This document shows, piece by piece, positions 12,917-20,137 of a DNA stretch of 23,223 nt (positions are counted from its first letter, which is position 1; the number at the start of each line of letters is the position of its first letter). Under the pieces are notes generated by a model. It was given only the letters and a program-made list of their open reading frames with translations, made no database searches and was not told the origin of the DNA. The stretch is taken from positions 1-23,223 of the forward strand of contig RZYK01000011.1 of NCBI GenBank assembly GCA_009930355.1, in the 5' to 3' direction. A program made the translations under genes and the position numbers. The stretch is from Campylobacterota bacterium (lineage in GTDB: Bacteria > Campylobacterota > Campylobacteria > Campylobacterales > Sulfurospirillaceae).

Positions 12917-12940
12917 TTCTTATTTTTATTTCGTTGACAA
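12913..12940 (-). promoter_or_regulatory. thyX: thyX promoter
   Basis: Minus strand TTGTCA (12935-12940), 16-bp spacer, AAATGT (12913-12918). The -35 overlaps, back to back, the TTGACA of the divergent plus-strand promoter. The -10 is a one-base variant of the TAATGT seen elsewhere. Confidence 0.5.
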
Positions 12941-12963
12941 TTGCCACATATCTTATGTAAGAT
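12934..12963 (+). promoter_or_regulatory. promoter of the plus-strand 47-aa gene
   Basis: A perfect TTGACA at 12934-12939 is followed by an 18-bp spacer and TAAGAT at 12958-12963 (a 16-bp alternative gives TGTAAG). The -10 region is covered by the 16-bp palindrome at 12949-12964. Confidence 0.6.
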
Positions 12964-12964
12964 A
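12949..12964. promoter_or_regulatory. palindromic operator candidate
   Basis: TATCTTA-TG-TAAGATA, 7-bp arms with a 2-bp centre, lying on the -10 region of the plus-strand promoter. A dimeric repressor bound here would block that promoter; no binding protein can be named. Confidence 0.55.
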
Positions 12965-13011
12965 GACGGCGACATTCCCAAAATTTAACCCGTTAACAAC
13001 ATGAGGTATTT

Positions 13012-13155
13012 GTGTTTTCAGTTGATTTTGTTTCACACGAAATATTGGCCCAGGAAAACATCATATCCACCGAAAACAACATGGTTTTTCTTGATGTTGA
13101 GAACGACAAGGTTGTTATTGTTCTCGATGATAAATGTATGATTTTATCGATATAA
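13012..13155 (+). CDS. 47-aa protein, the only plus-strand gene
   Basis: GTG at 13012 to TAA at 13153-13155, beginning (M)FSVDFVSHEILAQENI and ending VVIVLDDKCMILSI. GAGG stands 5 bases before the GTG, and GAGGTATTT matches the leaders of dut and nrdD. It has its own promoter (12934-12963) and a strong terminator (13170-13191). It is acidic with alternating hydrophobic residues in the C-terminal half (NNMVFLDVENDKVVIVL), suggesting a beta-hairpin. The family is not recognised. An overlapping ATG frame from 13001 was considered less likely because it lacks a ribosome site and has an odd, basic, Trp-rich composition. Confidence 0.65.
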   Translation: MFSVDFVSHEILAQENIISTENNMVFLDVENDKVVIVLDDKCMILSI

Positions 13156-13169
13156 GTTATGCATTTATT

Positions 13170-13191
13170 AAATGGGCCTTTCGGCCCATTT
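13170..13191 (+). terminator. terminator shared by the plus-strand gene and phoH
   Basis: Stem AAATGGGCC / GGCCCATTT with a TTTC loop. On the plus strand the T-run TTTTTG follows; on the minus strand the tail is weaker (AATAAAT). It lies 14 bases after the plus-strand stop and ~35 bases after the phoH stop, between two convergent genes. Confidence 0.9.
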
Positions 13192-13227
13192 TTGTGAAAC
13201 AAAATCGGATCAAATTGATCCACAAGA

Positions 13228-15588
13228 CTACAAACGATCAATGGCCTGTTGAGCCAAACGACTCCTCTGCGTCTTTGACATACGCAATACTCCAACATTC
13301 GAAAGATCACTCATATTAACCAAAGCATGAATAAGGCCATTGTTTGTTTTATTCAGATACGGTGAATCAATCTGTGTAAGATCACCAAGCAAAACCAACT
13401 TTGCCCCCTCTCCAACGCGAGTCACAATTGTGCGGACTTGCTTGCTCGTGATGTTTTGGCAATTGTGGACAATAAATCCGCTTTCGTTTGACGGTGAAGA
13501 TGGACCAACGCACGCTATAAAATTATGATTATCTTCTACTTCAATATCAAAAACATGTTGAAATTCGTCTGTCAAAACAACGTCATCAACAGCAGAAACA
13601 CTAAAACCCTCATACTGACAATTCCACACATATTTCTCGCCATTGTTTTTTAATATTTTATATTCAAGTTCTGGATGAATATATTTCTCGACCAGCGCAC
13701 ACAAAGCCTTAAAGCCATTTACAGTAGTAGATATATAAAAATATTGCTTTCCATTTTTTTTAGCATATCTATTCACATGGCATTCAATTCCAAATCTAGT
13801 ATTGAGCATATTGCAAAGAATACTATTCTCATCCTCCGAGAACGCCTCGGTATGAAGTCTTGCTACTTTTCCATCAACATCAGATGATCCGTCATCCATA
13901 AACCAGATGGCCAATCCCCTTTCATCAAGATGATTCACGATATATTGCAAACAGTCTTCGTTCTTTATGTCAAATGGCAGCCCAATAGACAATGTAGATG
14001 TGGTATACGCCTGGGTTTTAGAGTATCCATTTTCTTGGATACATTTAATCTTGTCCTCCATTCCAAACATTCTAGCTTTAAATTTTAAGTACCCTTCCTG
14101 TTTTGCTCCATGTATAAATTTAATTCTATACGCACCATTTGAAATTTTATCAATGTGTCCATCTCCCAAATAAGACGCCATGGCAACCTGTAGTTGATCA
14201 TCATTTAACCATCTACTGTTTTGCATACTAAACCCGTTTAACAGCAAATAATCTCCGCGCTGCAAATCAGCCGCAGCCTTATATCCATCAATGGTCAAAA
14301 ATGGATGATTGTCTGTGCATTTTATTTTTTTATTTCCAGACTTTACTTGGACAAGCTGCCTTACTCCATTATGAGCAGCAGACAATATTTTTTTATATTC
14401 AAATTCCCCTGTAGCAATGTTGAATGTTTTTGCCGTTGGCATATCATGTCCCATGATGTAATCACAAAAAATGGCTCCAATTTGCATTTTCCCTTTGTTT
14501 GTCATAACCCTTTGGGTATATGGGAAACATTCGTCAACGATGATAAAACGATTCATAAGAGATCGGCCACGAACATAAGTTAGAGCATCAACCTCAATCA
14601 ATCCCTTCTCAAATAACTCAGAAGCCTTTCCTCCAGTCTTCTTCATAATAAATTCCATATTATCATACATGGGTTTAACCCATTCAGCCATTTTCTCTTC
14701 TTTCGTTCCTGGCACAAATCCAATATCTTCTCCAACAGGAACAATTGATTTGGTATACATAATCCGGTCGATCTTTTTGGATGTTCGAAGCATGTCCAAT
14801 GCGGCAGCCAAAGAAATTACAGTCTTTCCAGATCCAGCCTGTCCAGCACAAACAACCAAATCAATATCAGGATTCAACAACAAGCTCATAAGGAACGCCT
14901 GCTCTGCCCCCCTGGTGGATATTCCCGAAACAATATCACGCTGCTTAAATCTAATAATCTTGCCATTTTTCCAAAAACAAAGAGCGGACTGTTTTCCAGA
15001 AGAAATGCACTTTGCAATCACTGGCATATTTTCATAAGGCGTCTGTCCAAAATCCATAGATGTAGCATCACAAGAAGAAACAGAATCATTATAAAGCGCA
15101 ACCATCTGTTCATAATCAACATCAATCTCAACTGGAACACCAATCAGATCATTGTCGTCAACTGAGTCGTTTTTATATTCAGAAGCCTTGACGCCAATAG
15201 AAGCAGCTTTGACGCGCATATTAATATCATTTGAAACAAGCGCAAGATCACAATCAACAGAAAGATGTTTGGCAATAGCAATAATCAGATTATCATAAGA
15301 GTTTTTAATCCCATTAAAGCTAAACTCAATATTCTGATTGAAGATACAAAGTCTTCCCCCCATGGGGAGGAAGACATAATTCTCCAAAGAACCATACGTC
15401 TTAATCAATTCATCAAGCGATCTGGACACGGTTCTCGCGTTAATTCCTCTTTCGCTTGATTCGCTTTTAAACTTATCAAGCTCCTCAAGACAACAAATTG
15501 GAATAACCACATCGTTGTCATCAAACTTAAAAATGCAAGTGGGATCATGCAACAATACATTAGTATCCAAAACAAAAGTTTTCTTCAT
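13228..15588 (-). CDS. phoH: PIN-PhoH ATPase precursor containing an intein
   Basis: 786 aa from ATG at 15588 (GAGGA 7 bases upstream, overlapping the nrdG stop); without the intein 430 aa, the usual size of PhoH2-type proteins. The N-terminus is a PIN nuclease domain (FVLDTNVLLHD with D8; later CLEELDKFK and LVSNDINMRVKA). The C-terminus is a PhoH ATPase: Walker A GQAGSGKT (249-256), GFVPGTKEEKMAEW, Walker B RFIIVDE (347-353) and LVLLGDLTQID. PIN-PhoH proteins are reported as RNA-unwinding ATPases with nuclease activity. The 356-residue intein lies directly after Walker B, in DE-[intein]-CQN, where most homologs have DEAQN. It is the last gene of the long operon, next to nrdG and nrdD. Confidence 0.95.
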   Translation of the reverse strand: MKKTFVLDTNVLLHDPTCIFKFDDNDVVIPICCLEELDKFKSESSERGINARTVSRSLDELIKTYGSLENYVFLPMGGRLCIFNQNIEFSFNGIKNSYDNLIIAIAKHLSVDCDLALVSNDINMRVKAASIGVKASEYKNDSVDDNDLIGVPVEIDVDYEQMVALYNDSVSSCDATSMDFGQTPYENMPVIAKCISSGKQSALCFWKNGKIIRFKQRDIVSGISTRGAEQAFLMSLLLNPDIDLVVCAGQAGSGKTVISLAAALDMLRTSKKIDRIMYTKSIVPVGEDIGFVPGTKEEKMAEWVKPMYDNMEFIMKKTGGKASELFEKGLIEVDALTYVRGRSLMNRFIIVDECFPYTQRVMTNKGKMQIGAIFCDYIMGHDMPTAKTFNIATGEFEYKKILSAAHNGVRQLVQVKSGNKKIKCTDNHPFLTIDGYKAAADLQRGDYLLLNGFSMQNSRWLNDDQLQVAMASYLGDGHIDKISNGAYRIKFIHGAKQEGYLKFKARMFGMEDKIKCIQENGYSKTQAYTTSTLSIGLPFDIKNEDCLQYIVNHLDERGLAIWFMDDGSSDVDGKVARLHTEAFSEDENSILCNMLNTRFGIECHVNRYAKKNGKQYFYISTTVNGFKALCALVEKYIHPELEYKILKNNGEKYVWNCQYEGFSVSAVDDVVLTDEFQHVFDIEVEDNHNFIACVGPSSPSNESGFIVHNCQNITSKQVRTIVTRVGEGAKLVLLGDLTQIDSPYLNKTNNGLIHALVNMSDLSNVGVLRMSKTQRSRLAQQAIDRL
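13462..14529 (-). other. intein with LAGLIDADG homing endonuclease in PhoH
   Basis: 356 residues (354-709 of the precursor). It starts at Cys (CFPYTQRVMTNKG, block A), has block B TDNHPFLT (425-432), a DOD endonuclease with motifs MASYLGDGHI (470-479) and LAIWFMDDGS (559-568), block F VFDIEVEDNHNF (679-690) and block G GFIVHN, followed by Cys as +1 extein residue. The conserved residues for protein splicing (Cys1, block B His, His-Asn, Cys+1) are all present, so splicing should be functional. The 12-residue stretch ACVGPSSPSNES between blocks F and G is longer than usual. The insertion point is the Walker B motif, essential for ATPase activity. Confidence 0.95.
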
Positions 15589-15598
15589 TAATAAATCC

Positions 15599-16054
15599 TC
15601 AATAATCATAGCCGCGTTTGTAAATTGTCTGATTTGAAGACCCAAGAGTAACGCCATACATCTCTTTTTCTTCAACCATTGTCTCGTCATATCTTCCAGA
15701 TTTCACATAAGAGCATTTAGCTAAAATAAATTCTGGGACATCTTTCAATTCATATCTGGTGAACAGCCAAATCTCTTTTCCGGTTCTAATCAGCATTTCA
15801 AAAAGACATGATAAATCTCCGGTATCCTGATCCAGTGGCTCACCACCAAGAACCCATATTCTATCGATCATATTATCGAATAAGTGGATCTTGGTCAAAA
15901 TAAACTTGGCCATATCTTCGTCAAATTTGGTTCCGCAATCAAAATCCCAAATTTCTGAATTATGACAACCAGGACAATGCGGACCCTTGCATCCAGAAAC
16001 ATAAATCTCAAGTGCTCTGTATTTCCCCGAATATTGCGTAGCTGCTACATTCAT
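15599..16054 (-). CDS. nrdG: anaerobic ribonucleotide reductase activase NrdG
   Basis: 151 aa, usual length. NrdG is a radical-SAM enzyme that uses a [4Fe-4S] cluster and SAM to generate the glycyl radical on NrdD. The cluster motif is read from SGCKGPHCPGCHNSEIWDF; here the spacing is C-x4-C-x2-C instead of C-x3-C-x2-C of the classical family. WVLGGEPLDQDTG provides the SAM-binding GGE. The start overlaps the nrdD stop as ATGA, and the stop TGA overlaps the phoH ribosome site. This close coupling fits stoichiometric or ordered expression of the reductase and activase. Activity is expected only without oxygen. Confidence 0.93.
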   Translation of the reverse strand: MNVAATQYSGKYRALEIYVSGCKGPHCPGCHNSEIWDFDCGTKFDEDMAKFILTKIHLFDNMIDRIWVLGGEPLDQDTGDLSCLFEMLIRTGKEIWLFTRYELKDVPEFILAKCSYVKSGRYDETMVEEKEMYGVTLGSSNQTIYKRGYDY

Positions 16055-18462
16055 ACAATGCCCCTATAAAACTGGCGATTCGGAAAATCCAATTCTCTGC
16101 GGGTCTTATGCCAATTTTTAACATTGGTTAGAAACCCTACGATTCTCGTATATTTGTCTTCTACATCTTTGCCGCAAACTGGGCAAACATCTGTTGTTCC
16201 AACGCTCATGTGACCATCACAACATCTATTAAGCTGATAATTTACAGCCCAATAGACTACTCCCATTTTTGCACAAGACACAATCATATCAGCCATTGTC
16301 TTCTTCGAAATCTTTTCTCCAAGATTTAAATGACAAATAGCTCCTCCAGAAAAATGCTTATCAAATAATCCCTGTAAACGAATGCGATCAAGCATGTCAG
16401 CATTTGTTGTAAGAGGAATAAACTGATTAGAATAAAACTCAGTCTTTGGATTAAATCCAAGATACCTATCCTTTGTAACCAGCTTAATTGCGCTAGATTC
16501 GGCAGGAACTTGTTCACAGTTATGCGGAGTTTTATATCTTTTTTGCATTTCGTCGTTTGTCTTATTGATAACGTCCAGACAACGCAAAACAAAAGCCTGT
16601 CCGTCTTCTGTGAGAATATCATACCCAAACTCATTACAACATTCGTTTAATCCATTAACTCCGCAAGTAGAATATTGCCTTTTGATGTCTGCAAATCCAA
16701 GAGAATAAAGGCTATATGCCCCAAGATCAATTCTCTTTTTAATGATATTTCTCTTGGCATTATTAATATAAGCAACATCAATAACAGCTTTTCTTAATTC
16801 ATCAAAAAAAGAATCTTCGGATTCTGAGATATAGGCAAGCCTAGGCATATTTAGCGAAACTACACCCAAACTTCCCAACTTTGTACTCCCCGCCCCGAAT
16901 GAATTAAAATACTCATTAGAAGAGTCTGAACGCAAACGACAGTTGTGTGTATGAACGCCGTTAGCCAATGTAAAAAAGGGATCTTCTTGATCTTCCATTT
17001 CAAAACAGTACGCATACGGATCTTCTGGATCAAATGAAGAATACTGAATAGTCTCAATCTCTGAACATACTTCTCCATTAATGATTTTGCATTTACTAAA
17101 ATCATAGTTATAAGAAAAATATGTGCCCTTTTGCATTTCGTATGAGCAGATTAACAAATCACCAACACGCAATTCATCAGCTCTGGTAACATTCTTTCCA
17201 AGAACATCTCCATAAACTAAACACATGTGGTCGTGGGTCATATTCAAAATCTGTCCGGCTTTCGTCACAACAGTGATTTTAAATTTGCCAGAATTTAAAA
17301 CACTGATTATCTTTCCAGGCTTAAATGTTCCATTGCTCAAAACACCAATTTTTTTATCTTTAAAAATATTATACGCTTCTTTAAATGACAAACGGTATTG
17401 TCCATTTGACACTTCATCTCTTAGAACGATCTCCTGGCAGCCTTCAAAACAACAACTGGACAGTGTGGAACTTTTTCCAGAATAAATATTAATAAAGGCA
17501 AACTCTTCATTTTTCTCAGCAATAAAATTTACAAAATCTTTATCCAATACTTCGCCATTGTCATCAACAACAAAACATGCCGTTGTAACAGGAAACGTAG
17601 TCGGAGTTCGCCTCAATGTCTCATTCATAACATCAAGAAAAATAGACTGTGTTTTCTTTGCCACATCCATTTTTACAGTTACAATTTCCCCGTCCTCAAC
17701 AAACTTATAATCATCACACAAAGTTTTCAAAAAATAGTCATCATATACAGACACATTGGTAAAACAGCTTTGTGAACTTCTAGTTGGCTGGTTAAATGTG
17801 TACACCATTGAGAACAATGTCTCCTTAACATACGTCCAGCAATCTTCTTCTGTAGCAAACTTAAAATGTGCATCTGATTTAGTTCTAAGAATTTTATCAA
17901 TATAGTAAGACATAACAACCAAAAGATCAGCCAAACCACTGGCTCCGAGGCTGTTGTTTGCAGCAATTATTGTAAACTGTTCAATTTGACTCTTAAATGA
18001 ATACAGATGCTTTGGGGCCTCACTAATAATCTTTTTAATCATTGGAAGACCGGCAAGAGCAATATCATAGGTCGAATAATTCATACAGTAATAACATCCA
18101 ACCCCTGAAAAATCATTGATATAATATTTTCCAGTCAGTTGATCTTCAATAATGCGATTCGAGGTTGCCAGACCGTAAATCTTCTTCAATTCCTTCCAAA
18201 GCAAATAGTATGAATTATAACGCTGGAACGGTTTTGGAAATTCATGATTATATACATTTACGTCTTTTTCGGTGATATTTGAGTTTGAATCAACAGATTT
18301 ATCAGCAACAGTAGATCCGCTATTAAAGAAATTCTTAGCAAACCAGTTCATATCGCACTGCTTACCAATTCCATCAATATCAAACAATTCTCGCCCATAC
18401 TTCGACCACAAATGCATCATCAAAGTATCAAAATCAGAATCAAAAGAAACCTTAAAATACAT
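16051..18462 (-). CDS. nrdD: anaerobic (class III) ribonucleoside-triphosphate reductase NrdD precursor with mini-intein
   Basis: 803 aa, 633 without the intein. It reduces NTPs to dNTPs through a glycyl radical, here most likely G776 in RIVGFLTNV near the C-terminus. A metal-binding group C747/C748 and C760/C763 (CC...CPVC) precedes it, as in the family. NQPTRSSQS and SSC-CRLRSD are conserved core segments; the intein splits the latter. N-terminal residues 1-~90 show no ATP-cone, so allosteric ATP/dATP control through that domain is absent, as in some phage enzymes. The ATG follows the stop of the previous gene directly, with GGAGG inside that gene's end. nrdG overlaps its stop. Confidence 0.95.
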   Translation of the reverse strand: MYFKVSFDSDFDTLMMHLWSKYGRELFDIDGIGKQCDMNWFAKNFFNSGSTVADKSVDSNSNITEKDVNVYNHEFPKPFQRYNSYYLLWKELKKIYGLATSNRIIEDQLTGKYYINDFSGVGCYYCMNYSTYDIALAGLPMIKKIISEAPKHLYSFKSQIEQFTIIAANNSLGASGLADLLVVMSYYIDKILRTKSDAHFKFATEEDCWTYVKETLFSMVYTFNQPTRSSQSCFTNVSVYDDYFLKTLCDDYKFVEDGEIVTVKMDVAKKTQSIFLDVMNETLRRTPTTFPVTTACFVVDDNGEVLDKDFVNFIAEKNEEFAFINIYSGKSSTLSSCCFEGCQEIVLRDEVSNGQYRLSFKEAYNIFKDKKIGVLSNGTFKPGKIISVLNSGKFKITVVTKAGQILNMTHDHMCLVYGDVLGKNVTRADELRVGDLLICSYEMQKGTYFSYNYDFSKCKIINGEVCSEIETIQYSSFDPEDPYAYCFEMEDQEDPFFTLANGVHTHNCRLRSDSSNEYFNSFGAGSTKLGSLGVVSLNMPRLAYISESEDSFFDELRKAVIDVAYINNAKRNIIKKRIDLGAYSLYSLGFADIKRQYSTCGVNGLNECCNEFGYDILTEDGQAFVLRCLDVINKTNDEMQKRYKTPHNCEQVPAESSAIKLVTKDRYLGFNPKTEFYSNQFIPLTTNADMLDRIRLQGLFDKHFSGGAICHLNLGEKISKKTMADMIVSCAKMGVVYWAVNYQLNRCCDGHMSVGTTDVCPVCGKDVEDKYTRIVGFLTNVKNWHKTRRELDFPNRQFYRGIV
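16942..17451 (-). other. 170-aa mini-intein in NrdD
   Basis: Residues 338-507. Block A is CFEGCQEIVLRDE, block B is NMTHDHMCLVY (T, H412), block F is AYCFEMEDQEDPFFTL, block G is GVHTHN followed by Cys508. No LAGLIDADG or HNH signature lies between blocks B and F, so it is endonuclease-free and cannot home on its own. Removing it restores SSC-CRLRSD. It contains seven Cys residues (338, 342, 414, 439, 458, 466, 486), more than a typical intein. All residues for splicing are present. Confidence 0.93.
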
Positions 18463-18630
18463 CTAAATACCTCCGTTAAATTTTTCATATTTTGAATTAT
18501 TGTCCAAATACCACTTTAAAATAAAATTAATCGCCTCTGAATAAGTCATGTTATTTTTATCTGAAAAATCAATAACAAACTTATCAAGATCATCATCTAA
18601 TTCAAGACTAATCTCGTAATCATCCGCCAT
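18463..18630 (-). CDS. small ribbon-helix-helix-like protein
   Basis: 55 aa from the ATG at 18630; GGGGG lies 8 bases upstream. The frame is open further upstream but that part is the end of the 52-aa membrane protein in another frame. MADDYEISLELDDDLDKFVI followed by NNMTYSEAINFILKWYLDN has the strand-helix-helix layout of CopG/MetJ-type domains, with TYSEAINFIL at the second-helix position. It is acidic, which is unusual for a DNA binder, so an antitoxin-like or regulatory partner is an alternative. Its last codons contain the nrdD ribosome site, so it is co-expressed with nrdD. Confidence 0.6.
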   Translation of the reverse strand: MADDYEISLELDDDLDKFVIDFSDKNNMTYSEAINFILKWYLDNNSKYEKFNGGI

Positions 18631-18778
18631 ATCCGCTACCCCCATTATAAGGATATTTAAAATCATAAATATCATGACCAAAATTAACCAAAAAACACGT
18701 CAACCATACATAATATGGCACATTTAAATTAATAAAATAGTGTAAAAACAAAAACAAAACACCAAGAAAATATCCCAT
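18620..18778 (-). CDS. 52-aa membrane protein
   Basis: ATG at 18778, 4 bases after the stop of the 3D-domain gene, TGA at 18620. The protein starts MGYFLGVLFLFLHYFINLNV and continues with YYVWLTCFLVNFG, giving two hydrophobic segments at residues ~3-18 and ~21-33, then a polar, Tyr/Gly-rich tail (DFKYPYNGGSGYGG). AAGAG is 7 bases before the start. It overlaps the downstream gene by 11 bases in another frame, the same coupling seen elsewhere here. Gapless position in the operon supports it. Family not recognised; phage small membrane proteins of this type are often accessory. Confidence 0.55.
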   Translation of the reverse strand: MGYFLGVLFLFLHYFINLNVPYYVWLTCFLVNFGHDIYDFKYPYNGGSGYGG

Positions 18779-18781
18779 ATA

Positions 18782-19324
18782 TTAACTCTTTTTATTTGGA
18801 AGCAATGCTACAGTTAGATTTCTTTTCCCAAATTCAGAAGCCTTTTTTTCATGTCCAATAAACACATCAATTCTATTCTTATGTTTTTTAGACATTAAAT
18901 CGGCTATCTCGTAAATGCCAAGACCTTCAATGTGAACCCTTCTTCCGAAAACCCATCCTTGATTAAACAAATCTCGTGATACTGCTATTATCCCTGGTCT
19001 TGGTTTAGTCATTGAAGCCGTTACATTTGGGTCACTGTCGCATTGTGCCCTTGTGTTACTGTATGCCGTAACTGTCAGTTTTCTCGGATGCGTCGTCTTT
19101 TTTATAGCCGCAATTTCTTTTTTGTGACTCTCTTTTAGTTCGACAATCTGTTTTTCAAGTTGTTCAATCTTTCTCGATAAAGCACTTATTCGATCAACTT
19201 GATATTTTGATACACCAATATCCTGTCCGGCATGTGACGCAGTGTAAACAGTTCCAGCTACAATTAAAACACACAGACAATTCTTAAAACCCAATCCTCC
19301 TGCATTCAGCATCATTTTCATCAT
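18782..19324 (-). CDS. membrane-anchored 3D-domain protein
   Basis: 180 aa from ATG at 19324 (GGAGG 6 bases upstream; the upstream in-frame ATG at 19390 lies inside the previous gene). An N-terminal hydrophobic segment (CLCVLIVAGTVYTASHA, ~15-31) is a membrane anchor or uncleaved signal; ~41-75 is a predicted coiled coil (SRKIEQLEKQIVELKESHKK). Residues ~82-157 form a 3D (Asp-Asp-Asp) domain: LTVTAYSNTRAQCDSDPN, PGIIAVSRDLFNQGWVFG, YEIADLMSKKHKN and RIDVFIG, with D98/D142/D153. 3D domains are double-psi beta-barrels of MltA-type lytic transglycosylases and resuscitation factors. A cell-wall role outside the membrane is likely; the position among nucleotide genes is unusual. It overlaps its upstream neighbour by 41 bases. 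Confidence 0.85.
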   Translation of the reverse strand: MMKMMLNAGGLGFKNCLCVLIVAGTVYTASHAGQDIGVSKYQVDRISALSRKIEQLEKQIVELKESHKKEIAAIKKTTHPRKLTVTAYSNTRAQCDSDPNVTASMTKPRPGIIAVSRDLFNQGWVFGRRVHIEGLGIYEIADLMSKKHKNRIDVFIGHEKKASEFGKRNLTVALLPNKKS

Positions 19325-19601
19325 AGTCTTCCTCCGTGGCAGATCCATTTTGGCCGACATCAAATCCAAGTCTTGAATTTTCTTCGCCAAATGCCGCCGC
19401 TTCTACATACTCAGACCAAGATCTGGTCGCCTTTCTGTAGTCTTTATTACATTTCTTCTCATCAACATATTCAAGAAAAGTCACAGACGGATTGCTATTT
19501 ACCATGCGATAAACGGTAATCCTGCTTTCAGAACAATTCATTTCATAGATTGATCCTAGCATTACAGCGGTTTTTCTTTTATCATCAAAAACAAAAATCA
19601 T
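19284..19601 (-). CDS. hypothetical protein
   Basis: 105 aa, start overlapping the dut stop as TAATG with AGGAG upstream. The N-terminal ~50 residues look beta-rich (MIFVFDDKRKTAVMLGSIYE, ITVYRMVNSNPSVTFLEYV); the C-terminal third is acidic and probably disordered (NGSATEEDYDENDAE). No motif is recognised. It sits between dut and the 3D-domain gene, with a 41-base overlap with the latter. Confidence 0.7.
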   Translation of the reverse strand: MIFVFDDKRKTAVMLGSIYEMNCSESRITVYRMVNSNPSVTFLEYVDEKKCNKDYRKATRSWSEYVEAAAFGEENSRLGFDVGQNGSATEEDYDENDAECRRIGF

Positions 19602-20089
19602 TACTTAACTCCTGTTGATCCATAGCCGCCACGATCAACAGAATCAACAAACTCAACACATTCTTTAATAGAAAGCCTTGGCATTTTTTCGACAAAGCGA
19701 AATTGTGCAATTCGATCATACTTTTCAATGCGTCCATCGCGCATAGCTAACATTGGAGAAAACCACTGATCATTGTTCCCGCGATAACTCCAATCAATAA
19801 CACCAACAGAATTTGTCTGGATCAATCCGTAATTCTTAAACGTAGAACTTCGTGGAGCAACATGGGCCTCATGTCTGTCTGGACATTGAATTGCAATTCC
19901 AAGCCCAATCAAAAGAAACTGTCCGGCAAAATACGGAACATAATACTTCCCCTCATCATCAATTAGCCAATCAAATTTTTCACCATTAATAGAAATAGAA
20001 GCCGCCCGGACATCAATCCAGTCTCCGTGCGGTTTCTTCTCAAGTTTAGGCATCTTTTCATCAAAATACTTAACATTTGTTACAATCAT
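19601..20089 (-). CDS. dut: dUTP diphosphatase
   Basis: 162 aa from ATG at 20089 (GGAGGTATTT upstream; the in-frame codon at 20101 lies before that site). The enzyme hydrolyses dUTP to dUMP and PPi, keeping uracil out of DNA and supplying dUMP to ThyX. All five trimeric-dUTPase motifs are visible: GDWIDVRAA (motif 1, variant of AGxDL), PRSST (79-83), GVIDWSYRGN (96-105), DRIAQ (125-129) and RGGYGSTG (153-160). Motif 5's aromatic is Tyr instead of Phe. The insertion INGEKFDWLIDDEGKYYVPY after motif 1 is somewhat long. dUMP made here is the substrate of the thyX encoded downstream in the window. Confidence 0.93.
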   Translation of the reverse strand: MIVTNVKYFDEKMPKLEKKPHGDWIDVRAASISINGEKFDWLIDDEGKYYVPYFAGQFLLIGLGIAIQCPDRHEAHVAPRSSTFKNYGLIQTNSVGVIDWSYRGNNDQWFSPMLAMRDGRIEKYDRIAQFRFVEKMPRLSIKECVEFVDSVDRGGYGSTGVK

Positions 20090-20137
20090 AAATACCTCCA
20101 TTTTTTATAGCCTTATGGCTGTTTGTTGATTATCATA

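Noticed and set aside
13001..13141. Plus-strand ATG frame overlapping the GTG-started 47-aa ORF.
   Set aside because: It has no ribosome site, and its product is basic and Trp/Thr/Leu-rich, typical of a shifted frame. The GTG frame has GAGG 5 bases upstream and a normal composition.
15589..15690. 34-residue N-terminal extension of PhoH.
   Set aside because: It lies inside nrdG in another frame. MKKTFVLDTNVLL with GAGGA upstream matches the start of PIN domains.
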